DNA of 64,000 nucleotides from Arthrobacter sp. NtRootA1 (lineage in GTDB: Bacteria; Actinomycetota; Actinomycetes; Actinomycetales; Micrococcaceae): positions 4,712,001-4,776,000 of the forward strand of contig NZ_AP024630.1 of NCBI RefSeq assembly GCF_019976975.1, read 5' to 3'. Numbering within the stretch: position 1 is the first letter of the stretch; each line of letters starts with the position of its first letter. The translations under genes and the position numbers were made by a program. Positions 50,620 through 59,889 of this stretch are shown one piece after another. The notes beneath the pieces are model-generated. The model did not search any database and had not been told where the DNA came from. It saw nothing but the letters and a program-made list of their open reading frames with translations.

Positions 50620-51789
50620 ATGGACTACGAAACAAAGACGATCCGCATCGCCATGAACGGCATCACCGGCCGTATGGGTTACCGCCAGCACTTGCTGCGC
50701 TCCATCCTCCCTATCCGCGACGCCGGTGGCTTCACTCTCGAAGACGGCACCAAGGTCCAGGTGGAACCGATCCTCGTTGGCCGCAACGAAGCCAAGATCC
50801 GCGAGCTCGCCGAACTCCACAAGGTCTCCGAATGGTCCACCGACCTGGACGCCGTCATCGCCGACCCCACGGTGGACATCGTGTTTGACGCCTCAATGAC
50901 CAGCCTTCGCGCCGCCACCTTGAAGAAGGCCATGCGAGCTGGCAAGCACATCTTCACCGAAAAGCCCACGGCTGAGACTCTTGAGGAAGCAATCGAGCTG
51001 GCACAAATCGGCAAGGAGTCCGGCGTCACCGCAGGCGTCGTGCACGACAAGCTGTACCTCCCGGGCCTTGTAAAGCTCCGCCGACTGGTGGACGAAGGCT
51101 TCTTCGGCCGCATCCTCTCCATCCGCGGCGAGTTCGGCTACTGGGTCTTCGAAGGCGACGTCCAGGCAGCCCAGCGCCCCTCGTGGAACTACCGCAAGGA
51201 AGACGGCGGCGGAATGACCACGGACATGTTCTGCCACTGGAACTACGTGCTTGAAGGCATCATCGGCAAGGTCAAGAGCGTCAACGCCAAGACGGCTACC
51301 CATATCCCCGCACGTTGGGATGAGGCCGGCAAGGAATACAAGGCCACTGCAGACGACGCTTCCTACGGCATCTTCGAGCTTGAAACGCCGGGCGGCGACG
51401 AGGTCATCGGCCAGATCAACTCTTCCTGGGCCGTCCGCGTGTACCGCGACGAACTGGTTGAGTTCCAGATCGACGGCACGCACGGTTCCGCCGTCGCGGG
51501 TTTGAACAAGTGCGTTGCGCAGCAGCGCGCCCACACTCCTAAGCCTGTCTGGAACCCGGACCTTCCCGTCACCGAATCCTTCCGCAGCCAGTGGCAGGAA
51601 GTTCCGGCCAACGCTGAACTGGATAACGGCTTCAAGTTGCAGTGGGAAGAATTCCTGCGCGACGTGGTTGCCGGCCGCGAGCACCGCTTCGGCCTGCTCT
51701 CCGCAGCCCGCGGCGTACAGCTTGCCGAGCTCGGCCTGCAGTCCTCGGCAGAGCGCCGCACCATCGACATCCCGGAGATCACCCTCTAA
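50620..51789 (+). CDS. Gfo/Idh/MocA-family oxidoreductase
   Basis: 389-residue NAD(P)-dependent sugar or polyol dehydrogenase-like protein. The N-terminus IRIAMNGITGRMGYRQHLLR is a dinucleotide-binding start (G-x-x-G-x-x-G), and GKHIFTEKPTAETLEEAIEL holds the E-K-P motif of the family. DGGGMTTDMFCHWNYV, with the HW block, lies in the substrate domain. GGAG is 5 bp before the ATG. First gene of a LacI-controlled operon with DUF993 and an isomerase (TAATG overlap). It likely oxidises a sugar at one carbon; the substrate is unknown. Confidence 0.88.
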   Translation: MDYETKTIRIAMNGITGRMGYRQHLLRSILPIRDAGGFTLEDGTKVQVEPILVGRNEAKIRELAELHKVSEWSTDLDAVIADPTVDIVFDASMTSLRAATLKKAMRAGKHIFTEKPTAETLEEAIELAQIGKESGVTAGVVHDKLYLPGLVKLRRLVDEGFFGRILSIRGEFGYWVFEGDVQAAQRPSWNYRKEDGGGMTTDMFCHWNYVLEGIIGKVKSVNAKTATHIPARWDEAGKEYKATADDASYGIFELETPGGDEVIGQINSSWAVRVYRDELVEFQIDGTHGSAVAGLNKCVAQQRAHTPKPVWNPDLPVTESFRSQWQEVPANAELDNGFKLQWEEFLRDVVAGREHRFGLLSAARGVQLAELGLQSSAERRTIDIPEITL

Positions 51790-53003
51790 TGACGTCACTC
51801 ATTCTTCCTACCGACGACGGCGGCACCCGCGAGTACCGCCTCCAGCCCGCCACTGCGTGGGTCAAGCCGAACGCTCCCCTGAAGGCCCGCCGCGCGTACG
51901 CCGCAGCCCACGTCATCCCGGAGGTCGCTGCTGACAATACGCCCGGCGCCCCTGCGCAGCTTGATTGGGATGCCACGCTGGCATACCGGCATGAACTCTG
52001 GTCCTACGGACTTGGGGTCGCTGACGCCATGGATACCGCGCAGCGCGGCATGGGCCTGGACTGGGCAGCTACCCAGCAGCTCATCAAGCGCACCGGCGCC
52101 GAGGCCGCTTCCGTAGTGGCAACGGGCAGCGCCGCGACCGCAGGAAAGTCCGTCCGCGACCTTGTCTCCTGCGGCGCAGGCACGGACCAGTTGGACATCA
52201 CCGCCCTACCTGAGGGCGCTGCCGGCATCCAGGCCGTCATCGAGGCCTACCGCGAGCAAATCGCAGTGGTCAGCGAAGCCGGCCCCAAGGTCATCCTCAT
52301 GGCCTCCCGCGCCTTGGCAAAGGTTGCCAGCGGCGCCGATGACTACCTGCACGTCTACTCGACGCTCTTGCAGGAAGTTGACCAACCGGTCATCCTGCAC
52401 TGGCTCGGCACGATGTTCGATCCCGCACTGGCTGGCTACTGGGGCTCGGACGATGTTTCCATGGCCACTGAAACATTCCTCAGCCTGATCCGTGAGCACG
52501 CGGACAAGGTGGATGGCGTGAAGGTCTCCCTTCTGGACGCTTCCCATGAAGTCGCCCTCCGGGCCAACCTCCCGGAAGGCGTCCGCCTCTACACAGGCGA
52601 TGACTTCAACTATCCGGAACTTATCGATGGCGACGACACCCACCACTCGGACGCACTGCTAGGCATCTTTGCCGCCATTTACCCTGCCGCTTCGGTTGCC
52701 TTGCAGAAGTACGACGCCGGACAAGGCGCAGAAGGGCGCGCCATCCTTGACTCCACCCGTGAGCTCGGAAAGCACATCTTCAGCGCACCGACGTTCTACT
52801 ACAAGACCGGCATCGCGTTCATGTCCTGGCTCAACGGCAAGCAGCCCGGATTCCAGATGGTCGGAGGACTGCACTCGGGACGATCCGTCCTGCACCTGGC
52901 CAAGACCTTCGAACTTGCCGATCAGGCCGGCTTGCTGAAGGACCCGTCGCTGGCAGCATTCCGGATGTCCGACTACCTAAGGATCAACGGGGTGGGCGCA
53001 TGA
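51789..53003 (+). CDS. DUF993 family protein
   Basis: 404-residue protein of the uncharacterised DUF993 family, which looks like a TIM barrel distantly related to the dihydrodipicolinate synthase group. Visible stretches include IAVVSEAGPKVILMASRAL, QPVILHWLGTMFDP, HADKVDGVKVSLLDASHEVA and RLYTGDDFNYPELIDGDD; VKVSLLD places a lysine where DHDPS-type enzymes have the Schiff-base lysine, which is suggestive only. Between a sugar dehydrogenase and an isomerase, overlapping both, it probably performs a cleavage or rearrangement step. Function otherwise unknown. Confidence 0.85.
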   Translation: MTSLILPTDDGGTREYRLQPATAWVKPNAPLKARRAYAAAHVIPEVAADNTPGAPAQLDWDATLAYRHELWSYGLGVADAMDTAQRGMGLDWAATQQLIKRTGAEAASVVATGSAATAGKSVRDLVSCGAGTDQLDITALPEGAAGIQAVIEAYREQIAVVSEAGPKVILMASRALAKVASGADDYLHVYSTLLQEVDQPVILHWLGTMFDPALAGYWGSDDVSMATETFLSLIREHADKVDGVKVSLLDASHEVALRANLPEGVRLYTGDDFNYPELIDGDDTHHSDALLGIFAAIYPAASVALQKYDAGQGAEGRAILDSTRELGKHIFSAPTFYYKTGIAFMSWLNGKQPGFQMVGGLHSGRSVLHLAKTFELADQAGLLKDPSLAAFRMSDYLRINGVGA

Positions 53004-53842
53004 GCCCGGATTTCTCCCGACTGTCCCTGAACAGCGCCACCACCAAGAAGTGGACACTCGCCGAGGCCGTGGATGGTTGTGCCCGCGCGGGCATCCCGGC
53101 AATTGGCCCATGGCGTGACCGCGTGGCGGAAGCCGGACTGGACAAGGCCGCCAAGCTCATCAAGGACGCTGGCCTCCGCGTTTCGTCCCTGTGCCGCGGA
53201 GGCTTCCTCACAGCGGCTGATGCTGAAGGTCAGGCTGCTGCCCTGGCTGACAACTTCGAGGCCGTCCGTGAAGCCGTAGTGCTGGACACCCAGGAGCTGT
53301 TCCTGGTGGTCGGCGGCCTCGCACCGGGCGAGAAGGACGTCGTCGCTGCCCGCCAGCGCGTCGCCGACCGCCTTGAGGAACTGGTGCCTTTTGCCTCCGA
53401 AAACGGTGTCCGTTTGGTATTGGAACCTTTGCACCCGATGTATGCAGCAGACCGCGCCCTTATCTCCACCCTGGGCCAAGCCCTGGACCTTGCAGCGCCC
53501 TACGACGCAAAGGCAGTCGGCGTCGCCGTCGACACCTTCCACGTGTGGTGGGATCCGGAACTGAAGGCGCAGATCGAACGGGCTGGGCGCGAAAACCGCA
53601 TTGCCTCATACCAGGTATGCGATTTCAATCTGCCGATCGCTGCGGACGCGCTGCTGTCCCGCGGCATGATGGGCGACGGCGTCATTGACTTCGCCACCAT
53701 CGGCACCTGGGTGCGGGACGCCGGATACACGGGCGATATCGAGGTTGAAATCTTCAACCAGGAAATCTGGGACGCCGACGGCGATTCCGTCCTGGAAACC
53801 ATGAAGAAGCGCTACGCGGAACTCGTCCTGCCGTACGCGTAA
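53000..53842 (+). CDS. Sugar phosphate isomerase/epimerase (TIM barrel)
   Basis: 280-residue xylose-isomerase-like barrel protein. VRLVLEPLHPMY, AVGVAVDTFHVWWDPEL and DIEVEIFNQEIW carry the glutamate, aspartate and histidine metal ligands of the AP-endonuclease-2 family. ATGA overlap with DUF993. Probably an epimerase, isomerase or dehydratase in the operon's sugar pathway. Confidence 0.88.
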   Translation: MSPDFSRLSLNSATTKKWTLAEAVDGCARAGIPAIGPWRDRVAEAGLDKAAKLIKDAGLRVSSLCRGGFLTAADAEGQAAALADNFEAVREAVVLDTQELFLVVGGLAPGEKDVVAARQRVADRLEELVPFASENGVRLVLEPLHPMYAADRALISTLGQALDLAAPYDAKAVGVAVDTFHVWWDPELKAQIERAGRENRIASYQVCDFNLPIAADALLSRGMMGDGVIDFATIGTWVRDAGYTGDIEVEIFNQEIWDADGDSVLETMKKRYAELVLPYA

Positions 53843-53864
53843 GAACCCCAACAACCCTAAGAAC

Positions 53865-53906
53865 GTGGTCCTCCCGCAGATGCCCTAAGCTCCGCGGGAG
53901 GACCAC
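53865..53906. terminator. Strong hairpin, possible terminator
   Basis: GTGGTCCTCCCGC and GCGGGAGGACCAC, a perfect 13-bp stem with 16-nt loop, 23 bp after the isomerase stop. No T tract follows. Confidence 0.6.
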
Positions 53907-53917
53907 CCCCCAAGCAA

Positions 53918-53955
53918 GCGAGCCCCTGCCCGGTCACGGCAGGGGCTCGCTTTTT
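53918..53955 (+). terminator. Rho-independent terminator
   Basis: GCGAGCCCCTGCC and GGCAGGGGCTCGC, a perfect 13-bp stem with 7-nt loop, followed by TTTTT. Ends the Gfo/Idh-DUF993-isomerase operon. Confidence 0.9.
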
Positions 53956-54059
53956 CGCCCCCTGTTTGTTTCAGCCGCGAGGCCCGGAATGCCCATGTTA
54001 GATAAGTGGTACATAGCTGAAACATTGCGTCGATGAGAAGAAACAATGCCCGCCTACGC

Positions 54060-54093
54060 TGGTTTCACCTGGACAAAGAGGTCCAAGAAACCA
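54060..54093 (+). promoter_or_regulatory. Hairpin in leader of a small ORF
   Basis: TGGTTTC pairs with GAAACCA and, inside it, TGGAC with GTCCA. It sits 16 bp before a 59-codon reading frame. Could be a leader structure; purpose unknown. Confidence 0.4.
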
Positions 54094-54109
54094 CTGAAAG
54101 GACACCACC

Positions 54110-54289
54110 ATGATGCTCTTGAAGACTCTCAACTTTTTCCTGGACGCCGGCAGCAGCCCGAGCGGATCCTCAGGCGCTTCCCCTGAAGAAAACACGCCTG
54201 CTGCCACCTTCGCTTTTGAGCGCCTATCCTCCAGCGCCTGGGAGGGTTGGTGGGACGACGCCGACCAGGGCTTTCCCGCAGGGGCGTAA
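54110..54289 (+). CDS. Small hypothetical protein, 59 residues
   Basis: Reading frame starting MMLLKTLNFFLDAGSSPSGS and ending in SAWEGWWDDADQGFPAGA. AAAGGA lies 8 bp before the ATG. No hydrophobic helix and no known domain; the second half is acidic and tryptophan-rich. It lies in a 360-bp gap between a strong terminator and convergent genes. Codon use resembles neighbouring genes, but at this length chance is not excluded. Confidence 0.5.
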   Translation: MMLLKTLNFFLDAGSSPSGSSGASPEENTPAATFAFERLSSSAWEGWWDDADQGFPAGA

Positions 54290-54311
54290 TCCGCACGGAA
54301 CCTCAGCCCGG

Positions 54312-54551
54312 CTACAGGTTGGCGGGCACGTGGACCTCGGCGCGCGGAACACCGATCAAGGTGAGAGTGCCGCCGTCGTTGGCTTGTAACTCCACCCGGA
54401 TATTTCGGGTTCCACCCTCCGGCTGGACGGAGCTGACGCGGAAAACCTCACCGTGGATTTCCACCCTGTCACCGTCGCGAACAGACTTGAGCTTCCTGCG
54501 GGTGGCACCCAACCCGTTGTCGCCCTGGGCTTCACTTCTTGTCTTCGGCAT
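54312..54551 (-). CDS. Conserved-looking small hypothetical protein
   Basis: 79-residue basic protein from ATG at 54551, overlapping the end of the BrkB gene by 20 bp. RDGDRVEIHGEVFRVSSVQP and TLTLIGVPRAEVHVP suggest a small beta-rich domain. The longer frame upstream lies within BrkB and is spurious. No known family recognised. Confidence 0.6.
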   Translation of the reverse strand: MPKTRSEAQGDNGLGATRRKLKSVRDGDRVEIHGEVFRVSSVQPEGGTRNIRVELQANDGGTLTLIGVPRAEVHVPANL

Positions 54552-55647
54552 CTGCGCTTCGTTCCTGGGCTTCGTTGGAGCGTGTTTCGTCTCCGTAGTT
54601 CTCCCGAAGTTCCTCCCCGCGGCGGATAACCTCGTCTTCCTGCTTCTGCTGCTTATCGCTGCGCTTGGTATCCTTCGGCGGGAGTTGGATGCTCTCTTCG
54701 GCTTCAATTCCTCCCTGCAATTGCCGCCCGCGTTCCATTTCGGCGTCAAATTCCGCGCCGAAAAGCAGCGACATATTCAGGATCCACAGCCATAGCAGCA
54801 TGATGATGACGCCCGCCAGCGTTCCATAGGTCTTGTTGTAATTGCTGAAGTTGCCAACGTAGAAACCAAAGCCCAGGGATGCCAGGGCAAAAATCACCAG
54901 TGCAATGAGGGACCCCGGGCTCATCCAACGGAACTTGGGCTGTTTGACGTTGGGGGTGAAGTAGTAGAGCACTGCGATGACAATGACAACCAGCACGATC
55001 AGGACTGGCCACTTAGCGATGTTCCACACGGTCAGGATCGTGTCCGACATTCCGATTGCCTTACCGATAGCCTCGGCCACCGGTCCGCTCAGGACAAGCA
55101 TCGTGGCGGCCAGTGCCGCGCCCACAAGCGCGACGATGGTAACGGCGAGCATCGTGCCGCGCAGCTTGACGAAGCCGCGGCCTTCGTCCACTTCGTACAC
55201 GCGGTTCATCGCCCTACTGAAGGCCGTTGTGTACCCGGAGGCCGACCACAATGCCACCAAGATGCCGAGGGCGAGTGCAAAGCCCGCCGCGTTGGAGCGC
55301 GTCAGTTCCTCGATGGGCTGCCGCATGGCGTCAACACCGGGCCCTGGAGCGAACTGCTGCACGATGTCCAGCAACGCGTTGGTGGTTTTCCCGGCGTCGC
55401 CAAAGATCCCGATGAGGGAAACCAACGCTAGAAGCGCCGGGAAAAGGGAGAGCACGGCGTAGTACGTGAGGCCGGCAGCGGCGTCAGGACATTGGTCCTT
55501 GCCGAATTCCCGCAGCGTCCTCTTGGCGATATACATCCACGTGGGTTTCACCAGGTCGTTGAGACTATCCGGTTTGCGGTCGTCTTCAGGGGCGGGAGCG
55601 CTGCCTGCCTTCGCTGTGCTGGTGTGTGCTGAGTTTTGAGTAGTCAT
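54532..55647 (-). CDS. YihY/BrkB-family membrane protein
   Basis: 371-residue protein with six predicted helices. AAAGLTYYAVLSLFPALLAL and ALWSASGYTTAFSRAMNRVY are the BrkB/YihY signatures; AGVIIMLLWLWILNMSLLFG is the last helix block. A charged tail of about 70 residues follows. Called virulence factor BrkB in some species; real function is unclear. ATG at 55647 (MTTQ) preferred over the longer frame. Confidence 0.9.
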   Translation of the reverse strand: MTTQNSAHTSTAKAGSAPAPEDDRKPDSLNDLVKPTWMYIAKRTLREFGKDQCPDAAAGLTYYAVLSLFPALLALVSLIGIFGDAGKTTNALLDIVQQFAPGPGVDAMRQPIEELTRSNAAGFALALGILVALWSASGYTTAFSRAMNRVYEVDEGRGFVKLRGTMLAVTIVALVGAALAATMLVLSGPVAEAIGKAIGMSDTILTVWNIAKWPVLIVLVVIVIAVLYYFTPNVKQPKFRWMSPGSLIALVIFALASLGFGFYVGNFSNYNKTYGTLAGVIIMLLWLWILNMSLLFGAEFDAEMERGRQLQGGIEAEESIQLPPKDTKRSDKQQKQEDEVIRRGEELRENYGDETRSNEAQERSADAEDKK

Positions 55648-55773
55648 GGGGCACCTGTTCGTGGGTTGAGCATGCGCGAACAAACTGACCACTTAATAGT
55701 AAGCATGCTGATGATTCGCATGGAAGGACCAGCCGCAGAGAATCCCGGAAACCCCCTCCCCGCGAAAGATGCC

Positions 55774-57039
55774 CTACGCGGGTTTGCCCAGGATGAATTC
55801 GAACGGCGATTCAATGACCGCGCGGATCACTTGACCCGCTGCGCCCAGCAGCGTCCCGGAGTGCTCCAACCGGGAAACGGTCAGGCTTTCCGGCTCCAGC
55901 AGCCCCGGCGCATACCTTTCCAAACTCGACAGCACTGCCGGTTTCAGCCAATCGGCGAGGACGGCAAAATGGCCCCCGAGCACCACGGCCTCGATGTCCA
56001 TCAGACGCGCAGAAGAAGCGAGCGCGATGCCCAGGTACCGTCCGGCGTCACGAACTGCACGCTTGGCATGCGGCTCATCGGCGGCCAAGGCTGCGAGCAG
56101 CAGTTCGGTCCGCCTGCCAAGAGAACCCTCCGGGATGCGGGCAGCTTCAAAAATAGCTTCCTGGCCAGCGAATGTTTCCAAGCAGCCAACCCCTCCACAG
56201 GAACATGAGGGCCCTTCGGGATGCACCACGATGTGGCCCAGTTCGCCGGCGGAACCGCCAGGTCCCGTGTAGAGCTCAGAACCGATGATGACCCCACCAC
56301 CAACGCCGACTTCACCGGAAACGTAGAGGAAGTCCGCGGGGCCGTCGCCGTACCAAAGCTCACCGAGCGCAGCACTGTTTGCCTCATTGGACAGCCTGAC
56401 ACCCAGCGGCGCGTCTTCCAGCAACGCCTGTGGATTCAATTGCTCGTGCTCCCAATGGAGGTTTGGAGCGGACAGGACGATGTTGCGTTGCTCATCAACC
56501 AGGCCCGGAACGGCAAGTCCGCCACCGAGGATGGTGATGCCGGCAGAGGTGGCTGCGGCTTTCGCCTGACTGGCCAGTTCACCCAGTTTCTCCATGACGG
56601 CACCCGGCTTGAGTCCGCGGTTGCGGGACTCCACCGTGGAACTGAAACGCAGGCTCCCACCGAGATCCACCAAGCCCACAGCCAAATAGTCGACGTTGAT
56701 TTCCATACCGACGACACCTCGGCGGGAGCTGAGCTCGAGGCCTTGGCCCGGCCGTCCCCGCTCCCCATCGCGGTACAGGCCTACCTCGGAGACGAGGCCC
56801 GACTCCACGAGATCAGCCACCAAACTCGATACTGCCGCCTTGGTCAGCCCCGTTCCAGCCGCTACTTGTGCGCGGCTGGGCTTGGCATCGCCGTTGCGGG
56901 CGATCGAATCCAGGACAAGCGAAAGATTTCGACGGCGGACGTCACCTACGCGCCCCGGGGCCGCTTGCTCATTCACTCTGGCAGCCTCCTCAAGGGCTTG
57001 AAAGATTTTTGCTGGCTTCCATTGACCATGATCCATCAT
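55774..57039 (-). CDS. xylR: ROK-family repressor (XylR-like)
   Basis: 421-residue ROK regulator. N-terminal winged helix: SRAQVAAGTGLTKAAVSSLV (about 55-74). The ROK part has GMEINVDYLAVGLVDLGG, GVGGGVIIGSELYTGPGGSA, GELGHIVVHPEGPSCSCGGV with the cysteine-rich zinc site and CLETFAGQ. Divergent from xylA and xylB, hence a xylose-responsive repressor by context. The symbol is inferred from that context. Confidence 0.85.
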   Translation of the reverse strand: MMDHGQWKPAKIFQALEEAARVNEQAAPGRVGDVRRRNLSLVLDSIARNGDAKPSRAQVAAGTGLTKAAVSSLVADLVESGLVSEVGLYRDGERGRPGQGLELSSRRGVVGMEINVDYLAVGLVDLGGSLRFSSTVESRNRGLKPGAVMEKLGELASQAKAAATSAGITILGGGLAVPGLVDEQRNIVLSAPNLHWEHEQLNPQALLEDAPLGVRLSNEANSAALGELWYGDGPADFLYVSGEVGVGGGVIIGSELYTGPGGSAGELGHIVVHPEGPSCSCGGVGCLETFAGQEAIFEAARIPEGSLGRRTELLLAALAADEPHAKRAVRDAGRYLGIALASSARLMDIEAVVLGGHFAVLADWLKPAVLSSLERYAPGLLEPESLTVSRLEHSGTLLGAAGQVIRAVIESPFEFILGKPA

Positions 57040-57047
57040 CCCCCATA

Positions 57048-57066
57048 TAGTTCAGATTGAAAACTA
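57048..57066. promoter_or_regulatory. XylR-type operator candidate
   Basis: TAGTTCAGATTGAAAACTA: arms TAGTT/AACTA with 9 bp between. The AGTT...AACT pattern is that of actinobacterial xylose (ROK) operators. Between xylR and xylA. Confidence 0.5.
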
Positions 57067-57118
57067 ATTGGAGCGCTTTTTATCCATGGCCTCCCCGCCG
57101 CCTTGCAAAGGAGCAACA

Positions 57119-58306
57119 ATGACCCCGCAGCCAACTCCCCAGGACCGCTTCACGTTTGGCCTTTGGACAGTGGGATGGACAGGCGCCGATCCCTTCGGCG
57201 TTGCAACCCGGGCAACCCTGGACCCGATTGAAGCGGTTCATAAGCTGAGTGAACTCGGCGCCTATGGCATCACTTTCCACGACAACGACCTCGTCCCCTT
57301 TGACGCCAGCGCCTCCGAGCGCGACCTTATCCTGAAGAACTTCAAGGGAGCTTTGGCCGAAACGGGCCTCAAGGTTCCGATGGTTACCACCAACCTGTTC
57401 AGCCACCCCGTTTTCAAGGACGGCGGATTTACCTCCAACGACCGCTCCGTCCGACGCTTTGCCCTGAGCAAGATCCTGCGCAACATCGACCTCGCCGCTG
57501 AACTTGGCGCGGAGACGTTCGTGATGTGGGGCGGCCGCGAAGGCAGCGAGTACGACGGCTCCAAGGATCTCTCCGCGGCGTTGGACCGTATGAAGGAAGG
57601 CGTGGACACCGCCGCCGGCTACATCAAGGAGAAGGGCTACGGTCTGCGGATTGCCCTGGAACCCAAACCCAACGAGCCCCGCGGCGATATCTTCCTGCCG
57701 ACTGTTGGCCACGGCCTTGCGTTCATCGCCCAGCTGGAACACGGCGACATCGTGGGCCTCAACCCCGAGACCGGCCACGAGCAGATGGCGGGCCTGAATT
57801 TCACCCACGGTATTGCCCAAGCCCTCTGGGCCGGCAAGCTTTTCCACATCGACCTCAACGGCCAGCGTGGGATCAAGTACGACCAAGACCTCGTCTTCGG
57901 CCATGGCGACCTCACCAGCGCCTTCTTTACGGTGGACCTCCTGGAGAATGGCTTCCCCAACGGCGGACCCAAGTACGATGGTCCCCGCCACTTCGACTAC
58001 AAGCCCTCCCGCACCGACGGTTACGACGGCGTATGGGAATCGGCCAAGTCCAACATGTCCATGTACCTGCTCCTGAAGGAACGCGCCCTCGCTTTCCGCG
58101 CCGATCCGGAGGTTCAGGAAGCGCTGACCACCTCGGGCGTGTTCGAACTCGGCGAGCCCACATTGAATGCCGGCGAAACTACTGCTGACCTTTTGGCTGA
58201 CGCCAGTTCCTTCGAAACGTTCGACGCCGACAAGGCCGCCGAGCGCTCGTTCGCGTTCGTACGCCTCAACCAGCTGGCCATCGAGCACCTTCTGGGCGCG
58301 CGCTAA
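57119..58306 (+). CDS. xylA: Xylose isomerase
   Basis: 395-residue isomerase, the same length as the well-known Arthrobacter enzyme; converts D-xylose to D-xylulose (and glucose to fructose). H54 lies in GITFHDND, E181 and K183 in ALEPKPNEPRGD, and H220 in PETGHEQMAGLNF, all at the family positions. DLNGQRGIKYDQDLVFGHGD follows with further metal ligands. GGAG precedes the ATG at 57119; longer frames are not needed. Confidence 0.97.
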   Translation: MTPQPTPQDRFTFGLWTVGWTGADPFGVATRATLDPIEAVHKLSELGAYGITFHDNDLVPFDASASERDLILKNFKGALAETGLKVPMVTTNLFSHPVFKDGGFTSNDRSVRRFALSKILRNIDLAAELGAETFVMWGGREGSEYDGSKDLSAALDRMKEGVDTAAGYIKEKGYGLRIALEPKPNEPRGDIFLPTVGHGLAFIAQLEHGDIVGLNPETGHEQMAGLNFTHGIAQALWAGKLFHIDLNGQRGIKYDQDLVFGHGDLTSAFFTVDLLENGFPNGGPKYDGPRHFDYKPSRTDGYDGVWESAKSNMSMYLLLKERALAFRADPEVQEALTTSGVFELGEPTLNAGETTADLLADASSFETFDADKAAERSFAFVRLNQLAIEHLLGAR

Positions 58307-58429
58307 AGATCAGCCATTCGCAATTCCGTCGCCGGGACCACACGAGGTTCCGTATTTTCCGGACTGCCAGTCCCGGCGACGGTCCGCAAAGAAGCGTCCA
58401 CAAGGAACAGTCCGTAAAGGAACAAACGC

Positions 58430-59860
58430 ATGCCTCTCGTAGCCGGGATCGACAGCTCCACCCAGTCCTGCAAGGTGGTCATCAGGGACTCAGACACAGG
58501 TGCCCTGGTGCGGCAGGGGCGCGCTTCACACCCTGAAGGCACCGAGGTCCATCCAGATCACTGGTGGACTGCCCTCCAGGAAGCCATCCGCCAGGCTGGA
58601 GGCTTGGACGACGTCGATGCTGTTTCGATCGGGGGCCAGCAGCATGGAATGGTGTGCCTGGACGAATCAGGAAACGTGGTCCGCCCCGCGCTGCTGTGGA
58701 ATGACACCCGATCCGCCCTGGACGCCGAAGAGTTGATCCTCGAAGCGGGCCAAGGCGATGCCGCGGCCGGGGCCGCGTATTGGGCAGCCAGCACGGGAAC
58801 CGTGCCCGTGGCATCCCTGACGGCCACCAAACTTCGGTGGCTGGCTCGAAACGAACCGGAAAATGCCCGGCGCACTTCGGCCGTTTGCCTTCCTCATGAT
58901 TGGTTGTCGTGGCGTTTGGCCGGCCATGGGCCAGGCACAGGGCCGTCCTCTTTGGAGCTGCTCCGCACAGATCGGTCCGATGCTTCCGGCACAGGGTACT
59001 TCTCGTCCAGAACGGGCGAATACTTTCCGGAAGTCCTGAAAGGCACCCTCGGCCATGTCCCGGTGCTGCCGGCCGTCGTCGGGCCTTTGGAAGCATCCGG
59101 CAAGACGCCGGGCGGTGCCTTGATCGGGCCCGGTGCGGGCGATAACGCCGCAGCGGGTTTGGGCGTCAGCGCCGCAGTGGGGGATGTTGTGATTTCGATC
59201 GGCACGTCTGGCACCGTTTTCGCTGTATCGGCCGTCCCTTCCCAGGACCCAAGTGGCTTGGTGGCAGGGTTCGCCGATGCCACAGGAAACTACCTACCTC
59301 TTGCCTGTACCCTCAACGCCACCCGGATTTTCGATGCCACGGCAGCATTGCTCGGGGTGGATTTGCCGGAATTCGGCAAGCTTGCCCTGTCCGGTGCGGA
59401 AGGAGCCGGCGGCTTAACGTTGGTGCCGTACTTTGAAGGGGAACGGACGCCCAATCTTCCGGATGCCACAGGCTCCCTCCACGGGCTTACGGTTTCCAAC
59501 TACACGCCAGCCAACCTAGCCAGGGCCGCCGTCGAAGGTGTGTTGTGCTCCTTGGCCGATGGCCTCGCCGCCCTGCAATCTCAAGGCGTGTCGGCCCGGC
59601 GCATCATCCTGGTGGGCGGCGGCGCCCAGTCCGAGGCTGTGCAGCAGGTTGCTGCGGAGGTCTTCGGATTGCCGGTGTTCGTGCCTGCTCCCGGGGAGTA
59701 TGTGGCAGACGGCGCTGCACGGCAGGCAGCTGGCGTCCTCACGGGAAAGCTGCCCGATTGGCCACTTGAAGGAATCGAGGTTGCTGCGCCGAAGACTTCC
59801 GGGACGCCCGCGTTCCTGACGAGGTACCGCCACTACGCGGCCAAGGCGGCCATGGGCTGA
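58430..59860 (+). CDS. xylB: Xylulokinase
   Basis: 476-residue FGGY-family kinase that phosphorylates D-xylulose. AGIDSSTQSCKVVI is the N-terminal phosphate loop, GGQQHGMVCLDESG the substrate block and GDNAAAGLGVSAAVGDVVIS the second ATP block; ILVGGGAQSEAVQQ is near the end. It follows xylA by 123 bp with no other feature recognised in the gap. Confidence 0.95.
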   Translation: MPLVAGIDSSTQSCKVVIRDSDTGALVRQGRASHPEGTEVHPDHWWTALQEAIRQAGGLDDVDAVSIGGQQHGMVCLDESGNVVRPALLWNDTRSALDAEELILEAGQGDAAAGAAYWAASTGTVPVASLTATKLRWLARNEPENARRTSAVCLPHDWLSWRLAGHGPGTGPSSLELLRTDRSDASGTGYFSSRTGEYFPEVLKGTLGHVPVLPAVVGPLEASGKTPGGALIGPGAGDNAAAGLGVSAAVGDVVISIGTSGTVFAVSAVPSQDPSGLVAGFADATGNYLPLACTLNATRIFDATAALLGVDLPEFGKLALSGAEGAGGLTLVPYFEGERTPNLPDATGSLHGLTVSNYTPANLARAAVEGVLCSLADGLAALQSQGVSARRIILVGGGAQSEAVQQVAAEVFGLPVFVPAPGEYVADGAARQAAGVLTGKLPDWPLEGIEVAAPKTSGTPAFLTRYRHYAAKAAMG

Positions 59861-59889
59861 TCACCGCGCCGGTGCTCTATCGTGACAGG

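Noticed and set aside
57080..58288. 402-residue open frame opposite xylA
   Set aside because: Shadow of a certain xylose isomerase gene; no recognisable domain.
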